Positions 25,409 to 38,407 are shown, numbered from the stretch's first letter. The stretch: 64,000 bases of DNA from Rhizobiales bacterium SYSU XM002 (GCA_009846685.1 VWVY01000008.1:1-64000); one strand, 5' to 3'. Numbers and translations are program-made. The notes: generated by a model from the sequence alone, not told the origin.

Positions 25409-26507
25409 TCAACAGCCGATGCAGCAGTTCCGTGCGCGGAACGATGGAGCGGATGTCGATCTGCTCGAAATCGGTATGCGCGCCCTTGCCGTCGACCCCG
25501 AGCCCGTCGAGCGTCGGCGCGAATGGCGCGGTGAAATTCCCGTCCGAGCCGCCGCCGGTTGAGATACCAACGAGGTCGAAGCCGATTTCGGCTGCAATCT
25601 TGCGGGCGTGGTCGAACAGGGCCTTCGCCGCCGGCGTCTGCTCGAACGGCGGGCGGTTCATCCCGCCGGTGACGGTGATCGTCACATCCGGGTTGACCGG
25701 CTTGATGTTGAGGATCTTCGCGCAGAGTTCGTCTGCCAGCGCGAGCGAGGGCACGCGGAGATCCACTGCTGCGAAGGCCTCTTCAGGGATGACGTTGGCC
25801 TTGGTGCCGCCGGAGACGGTGCCGACGGTCACGGTGACGCCGCGCCCCTCGTCGCAAAGTCCTTCCAGAAACAGGATCACATGGCCGAGTTCGCGGATCG
25901 CGCTCCGCCCGTCCAGCGGCTTCGCACCCGCATGCGAAGCGATACCCTTGATATGCACATCGAACCGGCCCACCCCCTTTCGCGCCACGACGATCTTGCC
26001 GCCGTCGCGCGCGCCTTCGGTCACGAGCACGTACTTCGCCTTGCGACCGAGTTCTTCGATCAGCGCCTGCGAAGTCGGGCTGCCGATTTCCTCGTCGGAC
26101 ACGTAAAGATGGGTGACGCCGAGATGCCCGTTGCCAGCTTGCGCCACGGCCTTGAGTGCGTGATGCGCTAGACACGCGCACCCCTTCATGTCGACGATAC
26201 CGGGCCCATAGGCGATATCGCCCTCGACGCGATACGGCAGGCGCGTCTGGATGAAGCCCATCGGGTGCACCGTGTCGAGATGCGAAAGGATTAGAATGCC
26301 CGGCGCATCCTGCCCCCAAGTCGAGCGGACGACGAGGTGATCGCCCTTGCCGTCGCGCCCGGGCACGCGCTCCATGTCGACGGCGAGGCCGGCATGATCG
26401 GCCATGACCATGTCCACGAGCTTGTTGACCTGATCGGGGCGTTCGGTCGGTGTTTCGATTTCCACCCAGCGACGGATGTGGTCGAGGATATGGTTCTGGT
26501 CGAACAT
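25395..26507 (-). CDS. M20 family metallopeptidase (carboxypeptidase G2-like)
   Basis: The 370-residue cytosolic hydrolase has the M20 metal-site motifs: SHLDTVHPMG, GPGIVDMKG, SDEEIGS (catalytic Glu pair), VTEGARDGG and GKGAHTDFEQ. M20A enzymes cut C-terminal glutamate from folates, acetyl-amino acids or peptides; the exact substrate is unknown. No signal peptide is seen, so it is likely cytosolic. The ATG at 26507 is preferred over a longer frame to 26606, which would run into the intergenic space before the cupin gene. It follows the cupin gene on the same strand after 43 bases. Confidence 0.85.
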   Translation of the reverse strand: MFDQNHILDHIRRWVEIETPTERPDQVNKLVDMVMADHAGLAVDMERVPGRDGKGDHLVVRSTWGQDAPGILILSHLDTVHPMGFIQTRLPYRVEGDIAYGPGIVDMKGCACLAHHALKAVAQAGNGHLGVTHLYVSDEEIGSPTSQALIEELGRKAKYVLVTEGARDGGKIVVARKGVGRFDVHIKGIASHAGAKPLDGRSAIRELGHVILFLEGLCDEGRGVTVTVGTVSGGTKANVIPEEAFAAVDLRVPSLALADELCAKILNIKPVNPDVTITVTGGMNRPPFEQTPAAKALFDHARKIAAEIGFDLVGISTGGGSDGNFTAPFAPTLDGLGVDGKGAHTDFEQIDIRSIVPRTELLHRLLITLR

Positions 26508-26550
26508 GGCTGTTCCAGTTTGCTGAAGGGCAATTCCGATGGATCGTTTT

Positions 26551-26883
26551 TCAGTCGACGATGAAGAGTTTCGCGCCGGTCCGGGTCGAGGAGCGGTGGG
26601 CAGCATCGCCGAAATCCGAGACCTGGTAGCTCATGCCGGGCTTCATGACGAAGCGGCGACCATCCCTTAGTTCGGTCTCGAGTTCGCCTTCGAGCACGTA
26701 GAGCACATGCCCGCGGTCGCACCAGTGATCGGCGAGGTAGCCAGGGGTGTATTCCACCTGTCGGATACGTAGATCGCCGATGATGAAGACGCGCCAGAGC
26801 GCTTTGCCTGTCTCGCCGGGGTGCTCGACAGCAGGAACGTTCGGCCAGTCGATGACCGTGAACGGCAGTTCGGGAATTTTCAT
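26551..26883 (-). CDS. DHCW-motif cupin fold protein
   Basis: The 110-residue single-cupin protein contains YLADHWCDRGHVLYVLEGEL, the variant of the DHCW motif for which the family is named, and a second cupin strand set ending in MSYQVSDFG. The conserved His and Cys suggest a metal or small-ligand site. The biochemical role is unknown. The ATG at 26883 is about 180 bases from the divergent acyl-CoA dehydrogenase gene. Probably co-transcribed with the M20 peptidase. Confidence 0.85.
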   Translation of the reverse strand: MKIPELPFTVIDWPNVPAVEHPGETGKALWRVFIIGDLRIRQVEYTPGYLADHWCDRGHVLYVLEGELETELRDGRRFVMKPGMSYQVSDFGDAAHRSSTRTGAKLFIVD

Positions 26884-27061
26884 GGAAAGGAAGTCCGCGT
26901 TCGGGAATTTCCAGCAGGATCGCGCCTTCCTCGGCGGGTTTCAAGCCCGCAATCTCGGTCTAAATATCTATTTTTGCAGAACGGCTCTCGAAATATTCTC
27001 TCTTTTGTTCGTGGATCGCTATTCGTAGACAGGCACAGCGATAAAAAATGGGGAGGGGCCG

Positions 27062-28204
27062 ATGTTCACTCTGGGCGAGGAAACGCTTGCCATCCGCGAC
27101 ATGGCCCGGGATTTCGCATCCGAGAGACTGGCGCCCCATGCCGTCGAATGGGACGAGAAGAAGCACTTCCCCGTCACCGAGATGCGCGAAGGCGCCGCGC
27201 TCGGAATGGGTGGCATTTACGTCAAGGAAGATGTCGGCGGCTCCGGCCTCACCCGTCTCGATGCGGCGGTGATCTTCGAGGCACTGGCGACCGGTTGCCC
27301 GACGGTCTCGGCCTATATGTCGATCCACAACATGTGCGCCTGGATGGTCGACAAGTTCGCTAACGACGATCAGCGCCATGCCTGGTTGCCCGCGCTCGTC
27401 TCGATGGAAAAATGCGCCTCCTATTGCCTCACCGAACCCGGCGCCGGTTCCGATGCCGCCGCACTTTCGACCCGCGCCGAGCGGAGCGGCAACCACTTCG
27501 TTCTCAACGGGCAGAAGCAGTTCATCTCCGGCGCTGGCAATGCCGATGACTTCTACGTCGTCATGGCCCGCACCGGGGGCCCTGGACCGAAGGGTATCTC
27601 GACCTTCGTGGTCGAGGGCGGAACACCGGGCCTTTCCTTCGGCGCCAACGAGAAGAAGATGGGCTGGAATGCCCAGCCGACCCGCGCGGTAATCTTCGAT
27701 AATTGCCGGGTCCCCGCCGCCAACATGATCGGCAATGAGGGTGACGGCTTCAAAATCGCCATGGCCGGGCTCGACGGCGGCCGGCTCAACATTTCTGCTT
27801 GCTCGGTCGGCGGCGCGCAGGCGGCGCTCGACAAGGCATTGAGCTACGCCAACGAGCGCATGGCCTTCGGCAAGAAGCTCAACGAATTTCAAGCCTTGCA
27901 ATTTCGTCTCGCCGATCTCGCGATCGAGCTGGAGGCCGCACGGCTTTATCTCTACGCCGCAGCCGCGTCCTATGATCGGAACGACCCGGACCGGACCCAG
28001 AAGATTGCCGGTGCGAAGCGCTTCGTGACCGATACCGGCTTCAACGTCGCCAACGGTGCACTCCAGATCCTCGGCGGCTACGGCTACCTTTCCGAATACG
28101 GCATCGAGAAGATCGTGCGCGATCTGCGCGTCCACCAGATCCTCGAAGGTACCAACGAAATCATGCGGCTGATCGTGGCGCGCGCGCTGGTCGCAGCCTC
28201 GTAA
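27062..28204 (+). CDS. Acyl-CoA dehydrogenase, probable isobutyryl-CoA dehydrogenase
   Basis: This 380-residue FAD enzyme carries the acyl-CoA dehydrogenase signatures CLTEPGAGSDAAAL, GQKQFISGAG and QILGGYGYLSEYGIEKIVRD, and the catalytic Glu in ILEGTNEI. The next gene is 3-hydroxyisobutyrate dehydrogenase, and the sequence resembles ACAD8-type enzymes. Oxidation of isobutyryl-CoA to methacrylyl-CoA in valine breakdown is therefore the likely reaction. Short-chain acyl-CoA dehydrogenase is the alternative. A strong Shine-Dalgarno (GGGGAGGGG) sits before the ATG. Expected in the cytosol, passing electrons to ETF. Confidence 0.88.
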   Translation: MFTLGEETLAIRDMARDFASERLAPHAVEWDEKKHFPVTEMREGAALGMGGIYVKEDVGGSGLTRLDAAVIFEALATGCPTVSAYMSIHNMCAWMVDKFANDDQRHAWLPALVSMEKCASYCLTEPGAGSDAAALSTRAERSGNHFVLNGQKQFISGAGNADDFYVVMARTGGPGPKGISTFVVEGGTPGLSFGANEKKMGWNAQPTRAVIFDNCRVPAANMIGNEGDGFKIAMAGLDGGRLNISACSVGGAQAALDKALSYANERMAFGKKLNEFQALQFRLADLAIELEAARLYLYAAAASYDRNDPDRTQKIAGAKRFVTDTGFNVANGALQILGGYGYLSEYGIEKIVRDLRVHQILEGTNEIMRLIVARALVAAS

Positions 28205-28225
28205 CAATCAAAGGGAGAAGCGAAG

Positions 28226-29128
28226 ATGGCGACGATCGGATTTCTCGGGCTCGGCAACATGGGCCGCCCCATGGCGCTCAACCTCGTCAAGGCGGGGCAC
28301 AAGGTAACGGGCTTCGACCTCTCGAAAGCGGCCTGTGATGCCGCGGCGGCCGACGGTCTTCCCATCGCGGCGGATGGCGCCGGGGCCGTAAAGGATGCCG
28401 AGATCGTCATCACCATGCTCCCGGCCGGCAAGCACGTCGTCGGCGCCTATACCGGCACGATGAACCTGCTCGGCGCGGCGAAGCACGGCACGCTCTTCAT
28501 CGACTGCTCGACGATCGACATCGCCTCGGCTCGCACGGCAGCGAAAGCCGCGACCGACAAGGGGATGCTCGCCGTTGATGCGCCGGTTTCGGGGGGTGTC
28601 GGCGGGGCGGCAGGCGCCACGCTTACCTTCATGGTTGGTGGCGCCGACGAGGCCTTCACCAAGGCGAAACCGATCCTCGAGGCGATGGGCAAGAAGATCG
28701 TCCATTGCGGCGGCGCGGGCAACGGGCAGGCGGCGAAGATCTGCAACAACATGATCCTCGGCATCTCGATGATCGCGGTAAGCGAGGGGTTCGTGCTGGC
28801 GAAGAAGCTCGGTCTGTCCGAGCAGGCGCTGTTCGACGTCTCCTCGACGTCTTCGGGTCAGTGCTGGTCGCTCAATACCTATTGCCCTGTGCCCGGCCCT
28901 GTGCCGACTTCGCCTGCCAATCGGGCCTACCAGCCGGGCTTCGCGACCGATCTCATGCTGAAAGACATGAAGCTGAGCCAGGAGGCGGCGCAGGACAATG
29001 GCGCGGTGACCCCGCTCGGTGCGGCGGCCTCGAAGCTCTACGAACTCTTCGCCGCGCAGGGTCACGGCGGGATGGATTTCTCCGCCATCGTCACCTTTCT
29101 CAACGGCACGCCAGGCAAAGCGCCGTAA
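28226..29128 (+). CDS. mmsB: 3-hydroxyisobutyrate dehydrogenase
   Basis: The enzyme oxidises 3-hydroxyisobutyrate to methylmalonate semialdehyde with NAD in valine breakdown. The 300 residues show the N-terminal nucleotide fold GFLGLGNMGRPMALNL, the substrate loop DAPVSGGVGGAAGATLTFMVGG, and the catalytic Lys in GNGQAAKICNNMILG. The gene begins 21 bases after the acyl-CoA dehydrogenase, so both form an operon. It ends at a clear terminator. The mmsA semialdehyde dehydrogenase and 3-hydroxyisobutyryl-CoA hydrolase genes are not in the window. Its products would flow toward propionyl-CoA, which the nearby pcc/mut genes use. Confidence 0.95.
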   Translation: MATIGFLGLGNMGRPMALNLVKAGHKVTGFDLSKAACDAAAADGLPIAADGAGAVKDAEIVITMLPAGKHVVGAYTGTMNLLGAAKHGTLFIDCSTIDIASARTAAKAATDKGMLAVDAPVSGGVGGAAGATLTFMVGGADEAFTKAKPILEAMGKKIVHCGGAGNGQAAKICNNMILGISMIAVSEGFVLAKKLGLSEQALFDVSSTSSGQCWSLNTYCPVPGPVPTSPANRAYQPGFATDLMLKDMKLSQEAAQDNGAVTPLGAAASKLYELFAAQGHGGMDFSAIVTFLNGTPGKAP

Positions 29129-29146
29129 ACCCGACATGGGTTTTTC
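29127..29146 (+). terminator. Rho-independent terminator after mmsB
   Basis: AAACCC-GACAT-GGGTTTTT forms a 6-bp hairpin with a T tract overlapping the mmsB stop codon region. It separates the plus-strand valine operon from the convergent regulator gene. Confidence 0.75.
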
Positions 29147-29197
29147 CCCCGGAGTAGCTTCCGGTCCGGCGGAGGAAGGCCGTGAAGGAAAAGGTCA

Positions 29198-30610
29198 TCA
29201 CACGATCTCGTAAGGCAGCGTGTCGCGTTCGTCCTGATTGAGGGCGATGCGGCGCGAGAGCGGCGGTGCAGAACGCTGCGCGCATTCGGCGCGGGCGCAG
29301 AGCCGGCACGAGATGCCGATGGGCGCAACACCGATCCGCCCGCGTAGGTCGATATCGTCGGAATAGACGAAGTGATGCGCATCCGAGATCGCGCAGCCGA
29401 GGCCGATCGCGAAACGCTGCACCGGCCCGCCATGATAATGCGCCGGCTTGACGATGCTTTTCGCAAGGCAGAGATAACGCGCGCCGTCAGGCATCTCCGC
29501 CTGCTGGATGAGGATGCGGTCCGGCTGCTCGAACGCTTCGTGCACGTTCCAGAGCGGGCAGGCACCGCCGAACCGCGCGAACTGGAACGGCGTCGAGGAA
29601 TGGCGTTTGACGATGTTTCCGCCACGATCGATCTTGACGAAGTAGACCGGCACGCCCTTCGCCCCGGTGCGTTGAAGGGTCGAGAGCCGGTGGCACACCT
29701 GCTCGATCGATGTCCCGTAAAGGTGGGCAAGGCGAACGAGATCGTGCCGGGTGCGACGCGCGTCGGCGGAAAACTGTCCGTACGGCATCAGCAGTGCGGC
29801 GGCGAAGTAGTTGGTCAGCGCGCCTTGCGCAATCGTCCGGGCGTCGGGTGTGCGTAGCGTGGCATCCCCGGCGCGGGCATCAATCAGATCACCGTGTTCG
29901 AGCCGGGCGAGTTGATAGGCGAGATGGAACAGCCGCGTCGCGCTTTCTGCCGAGGGATTGAGACTGAGGACACGGCTTTTTGGATCGAACGAACGCAGGC
30001 GCGGATCGTCCTCGTGCAGGTCGCGCACGCGTACACCGTGACGCGATTGAAGGACGCGGATGAGGTCCGTCGACTGCCGGTTGCGGCCGTCGAAATCACG
30101 GAGCGCCAGACGCTCGGCCACCTGATCGAGTTCGTCGATATAATTGTCGTTGTAGTGGAAGAAATCTCGCACGACCTCGAACGGATGCATCTGCGCGCCG
30201 CGCGGTGCTTCCTCTCCCGGAGGCGCGCCGGGCGCGGCAGGATCGAGCGAGCGGCGGAACGCTGAGTGCAACTCGATGAAGCGGTGTGCGAGCCACGGAG
30301 CGCCGAGCGCCAGCGACCGGATATCGACGTGGTTCGTCTCGGCCTGACTGAAGATCGGGTCGGACAGCGCCTCGCGTAGATCGGCGGCGAGTCGGTCCGG
30401 GTCTTCGGACATCAGGTTGGCAGCTTCGGCACCGAAGATCTGGCTAAGACCATAGAGAACCGATGCCGAGACGGGGCGTTGGTTCGTCTCCATCTGGCTG
30501 AGATAGGCGGTGGAGATGCGGAGCTGGCGGGCGAGGTCTGCCTGCGTCATCGAGCGGGAATCCCGCAACCGTCTGATGCCGGCGCCGACGAACAGCTTGC
30601 GATCGCGCAT
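29198..30610 (-). CDS. ScfR/RamB-type short-chain acyl regulator (XRE family)
   Basis: The 470-residue regulator has an N-terminal XRE helix-turn-helix (about 8-65, MTQADLARQLRISTAYLSQMETNQRP). An IrrE/ImmA-like domain follows in the middle (about 175-310), then a C-terminal domain with Cys cluster CRLCARAEC. This layout matches RamB, PrpC-regulator and PccR-type proteins that sense short-chain acyl-CoA levels and control propionyl-CoA or glyoxylate genes. It is divergent from pccB, the expected target. ATG at 30610 has AAGGA at eight bases; a GTG five codons earlier is less likely. A palindrome 24 bases upstream may be its operator. Confidence 0.9.
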   Translation of the reverse strand: MRDRKLFVGAGIRRLRDSRSMTQADLARQLRISTAYLSQMETNQRPVSASVLYGLSQIFGAEAANLMSEDPDRLAADLREALSDPIFSQAETNHVDIRSLALGAPWLAHRFIELHSAFRRSLDPAAPGAPPGEEAPRGAQMHPFEVVRDFFHYNDNYIDELDQVAERLALRDFDGRNRQSTDLIRVLQSRHGVRVRDLHEDDPRLRSFDPKSRVLSLNPSAESATRLFHLAYQLARLEHGDLIDARAGDATLRTPDARTIAQGALTNYFAAALLMPYGQFSADARRTRHDLVRLAHLYGTSIEQVCHRLSTLQRTGAKGVPVYFVKIDRGGNIVKRHSSTPFQFARFGGACPLWNVHEAFEQPDRILIQQAEMPDGARYLCLAKSIVKPAHYHGGPVQRFAIGLGCAISDAHHFVYSDDIDLRGRIGVAPIGISCRLCARAECAQRSAPPLSRRIALNQDERDTLPYEIV

Positions 30611-30633
30611 CGTCAAATCCTTCACTGAATATC

Positions 30634-30647
30634 TGCTAATATTTGCA
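30634..30647. promoter_or_regulatory. Candidate regulator operator between scfR-type gene and pccB
   Basis: TGCTAATATTTGCA is an inverted repeat with one mismatched pair (TGC-x-AATATT-x-GCA). It lies just upstream of the regulator ATG. Its TTTGCA half resembles the TTTGCAAA half-sites bound by PccR-type regulators, although the spacing is shorter than in the known pair. Autoregulation and control of pccB are inferred. Confidence 0.45.
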
Positions 30648-30792
30648 TATCAACTTTTTACATACTTGTCATGATCGCAAAAAGGTCAAAAGAGAAAGAA
30701 CCTAAAGTCGCGTGGCGCATGCGTCGCCGGCCGGACTAGACTGCGAACAAGATGCGGCGCCGTTCGATCGTGCCGGAATTCAGGGGGAAACG

Positions 30793-32322
30793 ATGCGGGA
30801 TATTCTCGATCAGCTCGATACGCGCCGGAAACAGGCTCGCCTCGGGGGCGGCCAGAAGCGTATCGACGGCCAGCATCAGAAGGGCAAGCTCACGGCGCGC
30901 GAGCGCATCGAACTCCTGCTCGATCACGGCAGCTTCGAAGAATTCGATATGTTCGTGCAGCATCGCTGCGTCGATTTCGGCATGGACAAGCAGGAGAAGC
31001 CGCCGGGTGATGGCGTCGTGACCGGTTGGGGTACGGTCAATGGCCGCAAGGTTTTCGTCTTTGCCAAGGACTTCACCGTTCTCGGTGGATCACTTTCCGA
31101 GACCCATGCGCTCAAGGTGCAGAAGATTCAGGACATGGCGCTCAAGATGCGGGCGCCGGTTATCGGCCTGTTCGATTCCGGTGGTGCGCGCATTCAGGAA
31201 GGCGTCGCGAGCCTTGCAGGCTACGCCGATATCTTCAAACGGAACGTGATGGCCTCGGGCGTCATCCCGCAGATCTCACTCATCATGGGGCCTTGTGCGG
31301 GCGGCGACGTCTATTCCCCGGCGATGACCGACTTCATCTTCATGGTGCGCGACACCTCCTACATGTATGTCACCGGTCCGGATGTCGTGAAGACGGTGAC
31401 CAACGAGATCGTCACCCATGAGGAACTCGGCGGTGCTTCGGTCCACACCACCAAATCATCGATTTCAGACGGTGCCTTCGACAACGATGTCGAGGCGCTG
31501 CTTCAGCTCCGCCGACTGATCGACTTCCTGCCCGCCAACAACATGGAGGGTGTGCCGGAGTGGCCGACGAACGATGATCCGCAGCGCCGTGACACGAGCC
31601 TCGATACGCTGGTGCCGGATAATGCCAACCAGCCCTACGACATGAAGGAACTCATCCGGAAAATCGTCGACGAGGGCGATTTCTTCGAGCTTTCCGAAAA
31701 GCATGCGGGGAATATCATCACCGGGTTCGGCCGCATCGAGGGCCGCACGGTCGGCATCGTCGCCAATCAGCCGATGGTGCTGGCAGGCGTTCTCGACAGT
31801 GATGCCAGCCGCAAGGCGGCACGATTCGTGCGCTTCTGCGATGCGTTTGAAATTCCGATCGTCACCTTCGTCGATGTGCCGGGCTTCCTGCCGGGTACGG
31901 CGCAGGAATATGGCGGCCTCATCAAGCACGGCGCGAAGCTCCTGTTTGCCTATTCACAATGCACGGTGCCGCTCGTTACCTGCATCACCCGCAAGGCATT
32001 CGGTGGCGCCTATGACGTGATGGCCTCGAAGCATATTGGCGGCGACGTGAACTACGCCTGGCCCACCGCGCAGATCGCAGTGATGGGCGCCAAGGGCGCA
32101 GTGGAAATCATTTTCCGCGGCCAGTCGCCGGAGGAGATCGAGAAGCGCACAAAGGAATACGAACAGCGTTTCCTTTCGCCGTTCGTCGCGGCCGAGCGCG
32201 GCTACATCGACGAGGTGATCATGCCGCACTCGACACGCCCGCGCATTGCGCGCGCTTTGGCCATGCTGCGCACCAAGACGGTGGAGCAGCCCTGGCGCAA
32301 GCACGACAACATGCCGCTCTAA
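30793..32322 (+). CDS. pccB: Propionyl-CoA carboxylase beta subunit
   Basis: The 509-residue carboxyltransferase moves CO2 from biotin to propionyl-CoA, giving methylmalonyl-CoA. It has the two crotonase-fold halves, with the acyl-CoA binding segment [24 protein letters not shown], the [13 protein letters not shown] oxyanion loop, and [18 protein letters not shown] and [17 protein letters not shown] in the second half. The ATG at 30793 follows CAGGGGG by a few bases; the frame continues 27 codons upstream without support. It heads pccB-pccA-mutA-mutB. Control by the divergent ScfR-type regulator is likely. Confidence 0.95.
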   Translation: MRDILDQLDTRRKQARLGGGQKRIDGQHQKGKLTARERIELLLDHGSFEEFDMFVQHRCVDFGMDKQEKPPGDGVVTGWGTVNGRKVFVFAKDFTVLGGSLSETHALKVQKIQDMALKMRAPVIGLFDSGGARIQEGVASLAGYADIFKRNVMASGVIPQISLIMGPCAGGDVYSPAMTDFIFMVRDTSYMYVTGPDVVKTVTNEIVTHEELGGASVHTTKSSISDGAFDNDVEALLQLRRLIDFLPANNMEGVPEWPTNDDPQRRDTSLDTLVPDNANQPYDMKELIRKIVDEGDFFELSEKHAGNIITGFGRIEGRTVGIVANQPMVLAGVLDSDASRKAARFVRFCDAFEIPIVTFVDVPGFLPGTAQEYGGLIKHGAKLLFAYSQCTVPLVTCITRKAFGGAYDVMASKHIGGDVNYAWPTAQIAVMGAKGAVEIIFRGQSPEEIEKRTKEYEQRFLSPFVAAERGYIDEVIMPHSTRPRIARALAMLRTKTVEQPWRKHDNMPL

Positions 32323-32343
32323 TTCCGGATCGGGAGCCAGAAA

Positions 32344-34355
<2,012 letters not shown>

Positions 34356-34356
<1 letters not shown>

Positions 34357-36224
34357 TGGAATGGACCGCCGATTTCCCGCGTGCGACCGAAAGCCAATGG
34401 CGCGCGGCCGTCGATCGTGTGCTGAAGGGTGCCGACTTCGAGAAAGTGCTCGTTGGCCGCACGGCCGACGGCATCGCGATCGAGCCGCTGGCGCAACATC
34501 GCGCGGATGCTGCCGCCGTTGCCGGTGTGCGCGGCGCCGCGCGCTGGGATATCGCCACCCGTGTTGACGATCCGGATGTCCACCGCGCCAACCTTCAGGC
34601 GCATGACGATCTTCTGGGGGGGGCGAACAGCCTCACTATCGCCTTCGCCGGCAGCTTCACCGCGCGCGGCTTCGGCCTCCGGGATCACGCGCCCGCAACC
34701 TTCGATCACGCGTTAGAGAAGATCCATCCCGATCTGATCCGCATCCGCCTCGAGACCGCACCGTTCGGTGGTCGCGCGGTCGCGGAAGGTTTCGCGGCCT
34801 TCGCCAAGCGCAATCGCCTGCCGGGTGCGACACTGAAGGTCGATTTCGGTCTCGCGCCGCTCGCCGATCTCGCGGTCACGGGGCACATGCCGCTGCCATT
34901 CGCGAGCCTGATGGGGAATGTCGGGGAGATCGCCCGGCACCTGCAGGGTGATGGGTTCGCTGGTCCGTTCCTGCGCTGCGACGGGCGGCCGTTCCACGAG
35001 GCCGGCGCGAGCGAGGCACAGGAACTCGCCTGCGTTATCGCACAGGGTGCAGCCTATCTTCGCGCGCTCCCTACACGCGCCGTCGAGCTCGATGAGGCCG
35101 CCTCCTGGCTTTCCTTCACGCTGACCGCTGATGACGATCAGTTCCTCACCATCGCGAAATGCCGTGCGCTGCGCCTGCTCTGGGCACGGATCGAGGAAAC
35201 AGCCGGGCTCTCGCCGCGCGCAATTCCGCTGCATGCCGAGACGGCCTGGCGGATGCTCTCGCGGCACGATGTCTATGTGAACTTGCTTCGCAACACGATC
35301 GCGACCTTCGCGGCCGGGATCGGCGGGGCGGATTCGATCGAGGTTCTGCCCTTCACCGCACCACTTGGGCTGGCAGACGCCGCCGCGCGGCGCCTCTCGC
35401 GCAACACGAGCCTGATCCTTCTGGAAGAATCGAACCTCTATCGCATGGTCGATCCGGCGGCGGGGGCCGGTAGCATCGAGGCACTGACCGATGCGCTGTG
35501 CGAAAAGGCCTGGGGTCTGTTCCGGCTGATCGAGGCCCAGAAGGCGGACGGGGATACCGGGCTCGCTGCCGCGCTCGCCAACGGCTTTGTCGCGGAGATG
35601 ATCCGCGATACACGCGACGGTCGACTGAAAGACATCGCGACACGCAAGCTGCCGCTGACCGGCGTCAGCGAATTCCCAGACGTCAACGAAGCACCGACAG
35701 CCGTGCTGGCGCCTGCTGCGGCGGCAACGCGCGGAGAGAGCGCCTTGCCCTCGCTCCGCCTCGCCGAACCCTACGAAGCCCTGCGTGATCGCGCCGAGGC
35801 TATTGCCGCGAAAGCCGGGAAGGGACCCTCGGTGTTCATGGCCAATCTCGGTCGCGTCGCGGACTTTACCGCCCGCGCGACCTTCGCCAAGAATGCCTTC
35901 GAGGCGGGCGGGATCGCTGCCATCACCAACGATGGTTTCGGGGAGGGCGAGGGCACGAACCTCGTCGGCCTCACCGACGCCTTCAAGGCTTCCGGCGCGA
36001 AGATCGCCTGTATCGCCTCCTCCGATGCGCTCTACGCTGAGGAAGCGCAGGACGCCGCGACTGCACTCGTCGCAAGCGGGGCGGACGCGGTCTATCTGGC
36101 TGGCAAGCCGGGCGAGAACGCCGGGCAACTCGCCGCTGCCGGTGTTTCGGGTTATGTCTTTGCCCGCTGCGATATGCTCAAGTTCCTCGACGGTGCCCTG
36201 CGCCATTTCGAAGGAGGCAAGTAA
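34356..36224 (+). CDS. mutA: Methylmalonyl-CoA mutase small (beta) subunit
   Basis: The 622-residue subunit pairs with the catalytic large subunit. It has the mutase TIM-barrel region (about 40-450, with [22 protein letters not shown] and [14 protein letters not shown]). The C-terminal B12-like domain lacks the DxHxxG cobalamin-binding motif, as is normal for the small subunit. It overlaps pccA and mutB by one base at each end, and its last codons supply the AAGGAGG Shine-Dalgarno for mutB. An eight-G tract lies at about 34615-34623 but the frame is intact. Confidence 0.92.
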
Positions 36225-38404
36225 TGGTGATGAGCCAGATGACGGCCGCCGCGCTCCCCGATTTCTCTGCGGTGGAATGGAAGAAGCCCGAACTCAGCTT
36301 GCCACAAGTCGGCAGCGAATCTTGGCAGACACCAGAGGGCGTTTCCATCGCGCCGGTGACGGGCGAGGGCGACCTCGCCGGGCTTGATTTCCTCGACAGC
36401 TTCCCCGGAGTCGCGCCTTACGTGCGCGGGCCGTATCCGACGATGTACGTCAATCAGCCGTGGACGATCCGCCAATATGCGGGGTTCTCGACGGCAGAGG
36501 ACTCCAACGCGTTCTACCGACGCAATCTCGCGGCCGGGCAGAAGGGGCTTTCGGTCGCTTTCGATCTTGCGACGCACCGGGGCTATGACTCTGACCATCC
36601 GCGCGTTGCTGGCGATGTCGGCATGGCGGGTGTCGCGATCGATTCGATCTACGACATGCGCACACTGTTCGACGGTATTCCGCTCGACCAGATGTCTGTT
36701 TCGATGACGATGAATGGCGCGGTGCTGCCGATTCTGGCGCTTTATATCGTCGCAGCCGAGGAGCAGGGGGTTAAACCGGCTCTGCTGTCGGGCACGATCC
36801 AGAACGATATTCTCAAGGAGTTCATGGTCCGCAACACCTACATCTACCCGCCGGAAGGGTCGATGCGGATCATCTCCGATATCTTTGCCTATACCGCGGC
36901 CAACATGCCGAAGTTCAACTCGATCTCGATTTCCGGCTACCACATGCAGGAAGCAGGGGCGACGCAGGATCTCGAACTCGCCTACACGCTTGCTGACGGT
37001 GTCGAGTATCTGCGCGCCGGCATCGCCGCTGGGCTCAATGTCGATGCCTTCGCGCCGCGCCTCTCGTTTTTCTGGGCCATCGGCATGAACTTCTTCATGG
37101 AAGTTGCCAAGATGCGCGCCGCGCGACTCCTCTGGGCGAGACTCGTCAAGGGCTTCAATCCGAAAAGCGAGAAGAGCCTGCCGCTGCGCACGCACTGCCA
37201 GACCTCGGGCTGGTCGCTCACCGCGCAGGATGTTTTCAACAACGCGATCCGCACCTGCATCGAGGCGATGGCGGCGACACAAGGGCATACCCAGTCGCTC
37301 CACACCAACGCACTCGATGAGGCATTGGCACTGCCAACCGACTTCTCGGCCCGCATTGCGCGCAATACCCAGCTCCTCATCCAGCAGGAAGCCGGAACGA
37401 ACCGGATCATCGACCCGTGGGGTGGCTCGCGCATGGTCGAGAAGCTGACTGCCGACCTTGCAGCCCGCGCCTGGGAGCACATTCAGGAAGTCGAGAAGCT
37501 CGGCGGCATGGCGAAAGCCATCGAGGCAGGTATCCCCAAGCTCCGCATCGAGGAGGCTGCCGCCCGCACGCAAGGCCGTATCGACTCGGGCGAGCAGACG
37601 ATTATCGGCGTGAACAAGTTCCTGCTTGAGAACGAGAAGGCGATCGACGTCCTCAAGGTCGACAACGCTGCCGTGCGCGCCCGCCAGATCGAGAAACTCC
37701 AGCGCCTCAAGGCCGAGCGCAATGCGGATGATGTGAAGGCGAAGCTCGCCGCGCTGGAAAACGCTGCACGCAACCGCACCGGCAACCTCCTCGCGCTCGC
37801 GGTCGATGCCGCGCGCGCCAAGGCAACCGTCGGCGAGATCAGCCTTGCGCTCGAGCGCGCTTTCTCTCGCCACAAGGCCGAGATCAAGGCGATCTCCGGC
37901 GTCTATCGAGATCAGGTCGGCGAGAAGAACCCGGCGTTTCAGCGTGTCACCGGCATGACCCGGGCGTTTGCGGAGAACGACGGTCGCCCGCCGAAAATCC
38001 TCGTCGCCAAGATGGGGCAGGACGGGCATGACCGCGGGCAGAAGGTGATCGCCTCGGCTTTCGCCGATCTTGGCTTCGATGTGGAAATCGGCCCGCTGTT
38101 CGCGACGCCGGAAGAAGCCGCGCAGCAGGCAGTTGACGGACGGAGCCATATCATCGGCGTTTCCTCGCTGGCGGCGGGTCACCTCACGCTGGTGCCCGCA
38201 CTCAAGGCCGAACTCGAAAAACTGGGTCGTGGCGATATCATGATCGTGGTCGGTGGCGTCATTCCGCCGCAGGACTTCCAGGCGCTGCTCGACGCCGGTG
38301 CGGCGGCGATCTTCCCGCCCGGCACCGTGATCGCGGATGCCGCGGAGAAACTGCTGGACGGGCTCAACCGCAAGCTCGGCTATGCCCAGCCGAAAGTGGC
38401 GTGA
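36224..38404 (+). CDS. mutB: Methylmalonyl-CoA mutase large (alpha) subunit
   Basis: This 726-residue cobalamin enzyme isomerises (R)-methylmalonyl-CoA to succinyl-CoA. The substrate barrel covers about residues 30-540 ([32 protein letters not shown]). The B12 domain starts near 590, with [10 protein letters not shown] holding the cobalt-ligating H602 and a later [12 protein letters not shown]. The start overlaps the mutA stop and has a perfect AAGGAGG. Neither a methylmalonyl-CoA epimerase gene nor the MeaB/ArgK GTPase often found next to it is present here. A terminator follows. Confidence 0.96.
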   Translation: MVMSQMTAAALPDFSAVEWKKPELSLPQVGSESWQTPEGVSIAPVTGEGDLAGLDFLDSFPGVAPYVRGPYPTMYVNQPWTIRQYAGFSTAEDSNAFYRRNLAAGQKGLSVAFDLATHRGYDSDHPRVAGDVGMAGVAIDSIYDMRTLFDGIPLDQMSVSMTMNGAVLPILALYIVAAEEQGVKPALLSGTIQNDILKEFMVRNTYIYPPEGSMRIISDIFAYTAANMPKFNSISISGYHMQEAGATQDLELAYTLADGVEYLRAGIAAGLNVDAFAPRLSFFWAIGMNFFMEVAKMRAARLLWARLVKGFNPKSEKSLPLRTHCQTSGWSLTAQDVFNNAIRTCIEAMAATQGHTQSLHTNALDEALALPTDFSARIARNTQLLIQQEAGTNRIIDPWGGSRMVEKLTADLAARAWEHIQEVEKLGGMAKAIEAGIPKLRIEEAAARTQGRIDSGEQTIIGVNKFLLENEKAIDVLKVDNAAVRARQIEKLQRLKAERNADDVKAKLAALENAARNRTGNLLALAVDAARAKATVGEISLALERAFSRHKAEIKAISGVYRDQVGEKNPAFQRVTGMTRAFAENDGRPPKILVAKMGQDGHDRGQKVIASAFADLGFDVEIGPLFATPEEAAQQAVDGRSHIIGVSSLAAGHLTLVPALKAELEKLGRGDIMIVVGGVIPPQDFQALLDAGAAAIFPPGTVIADAAEKLLDGLNRKLGYAQPKVA

Positions 38405-38407
38405 AGG

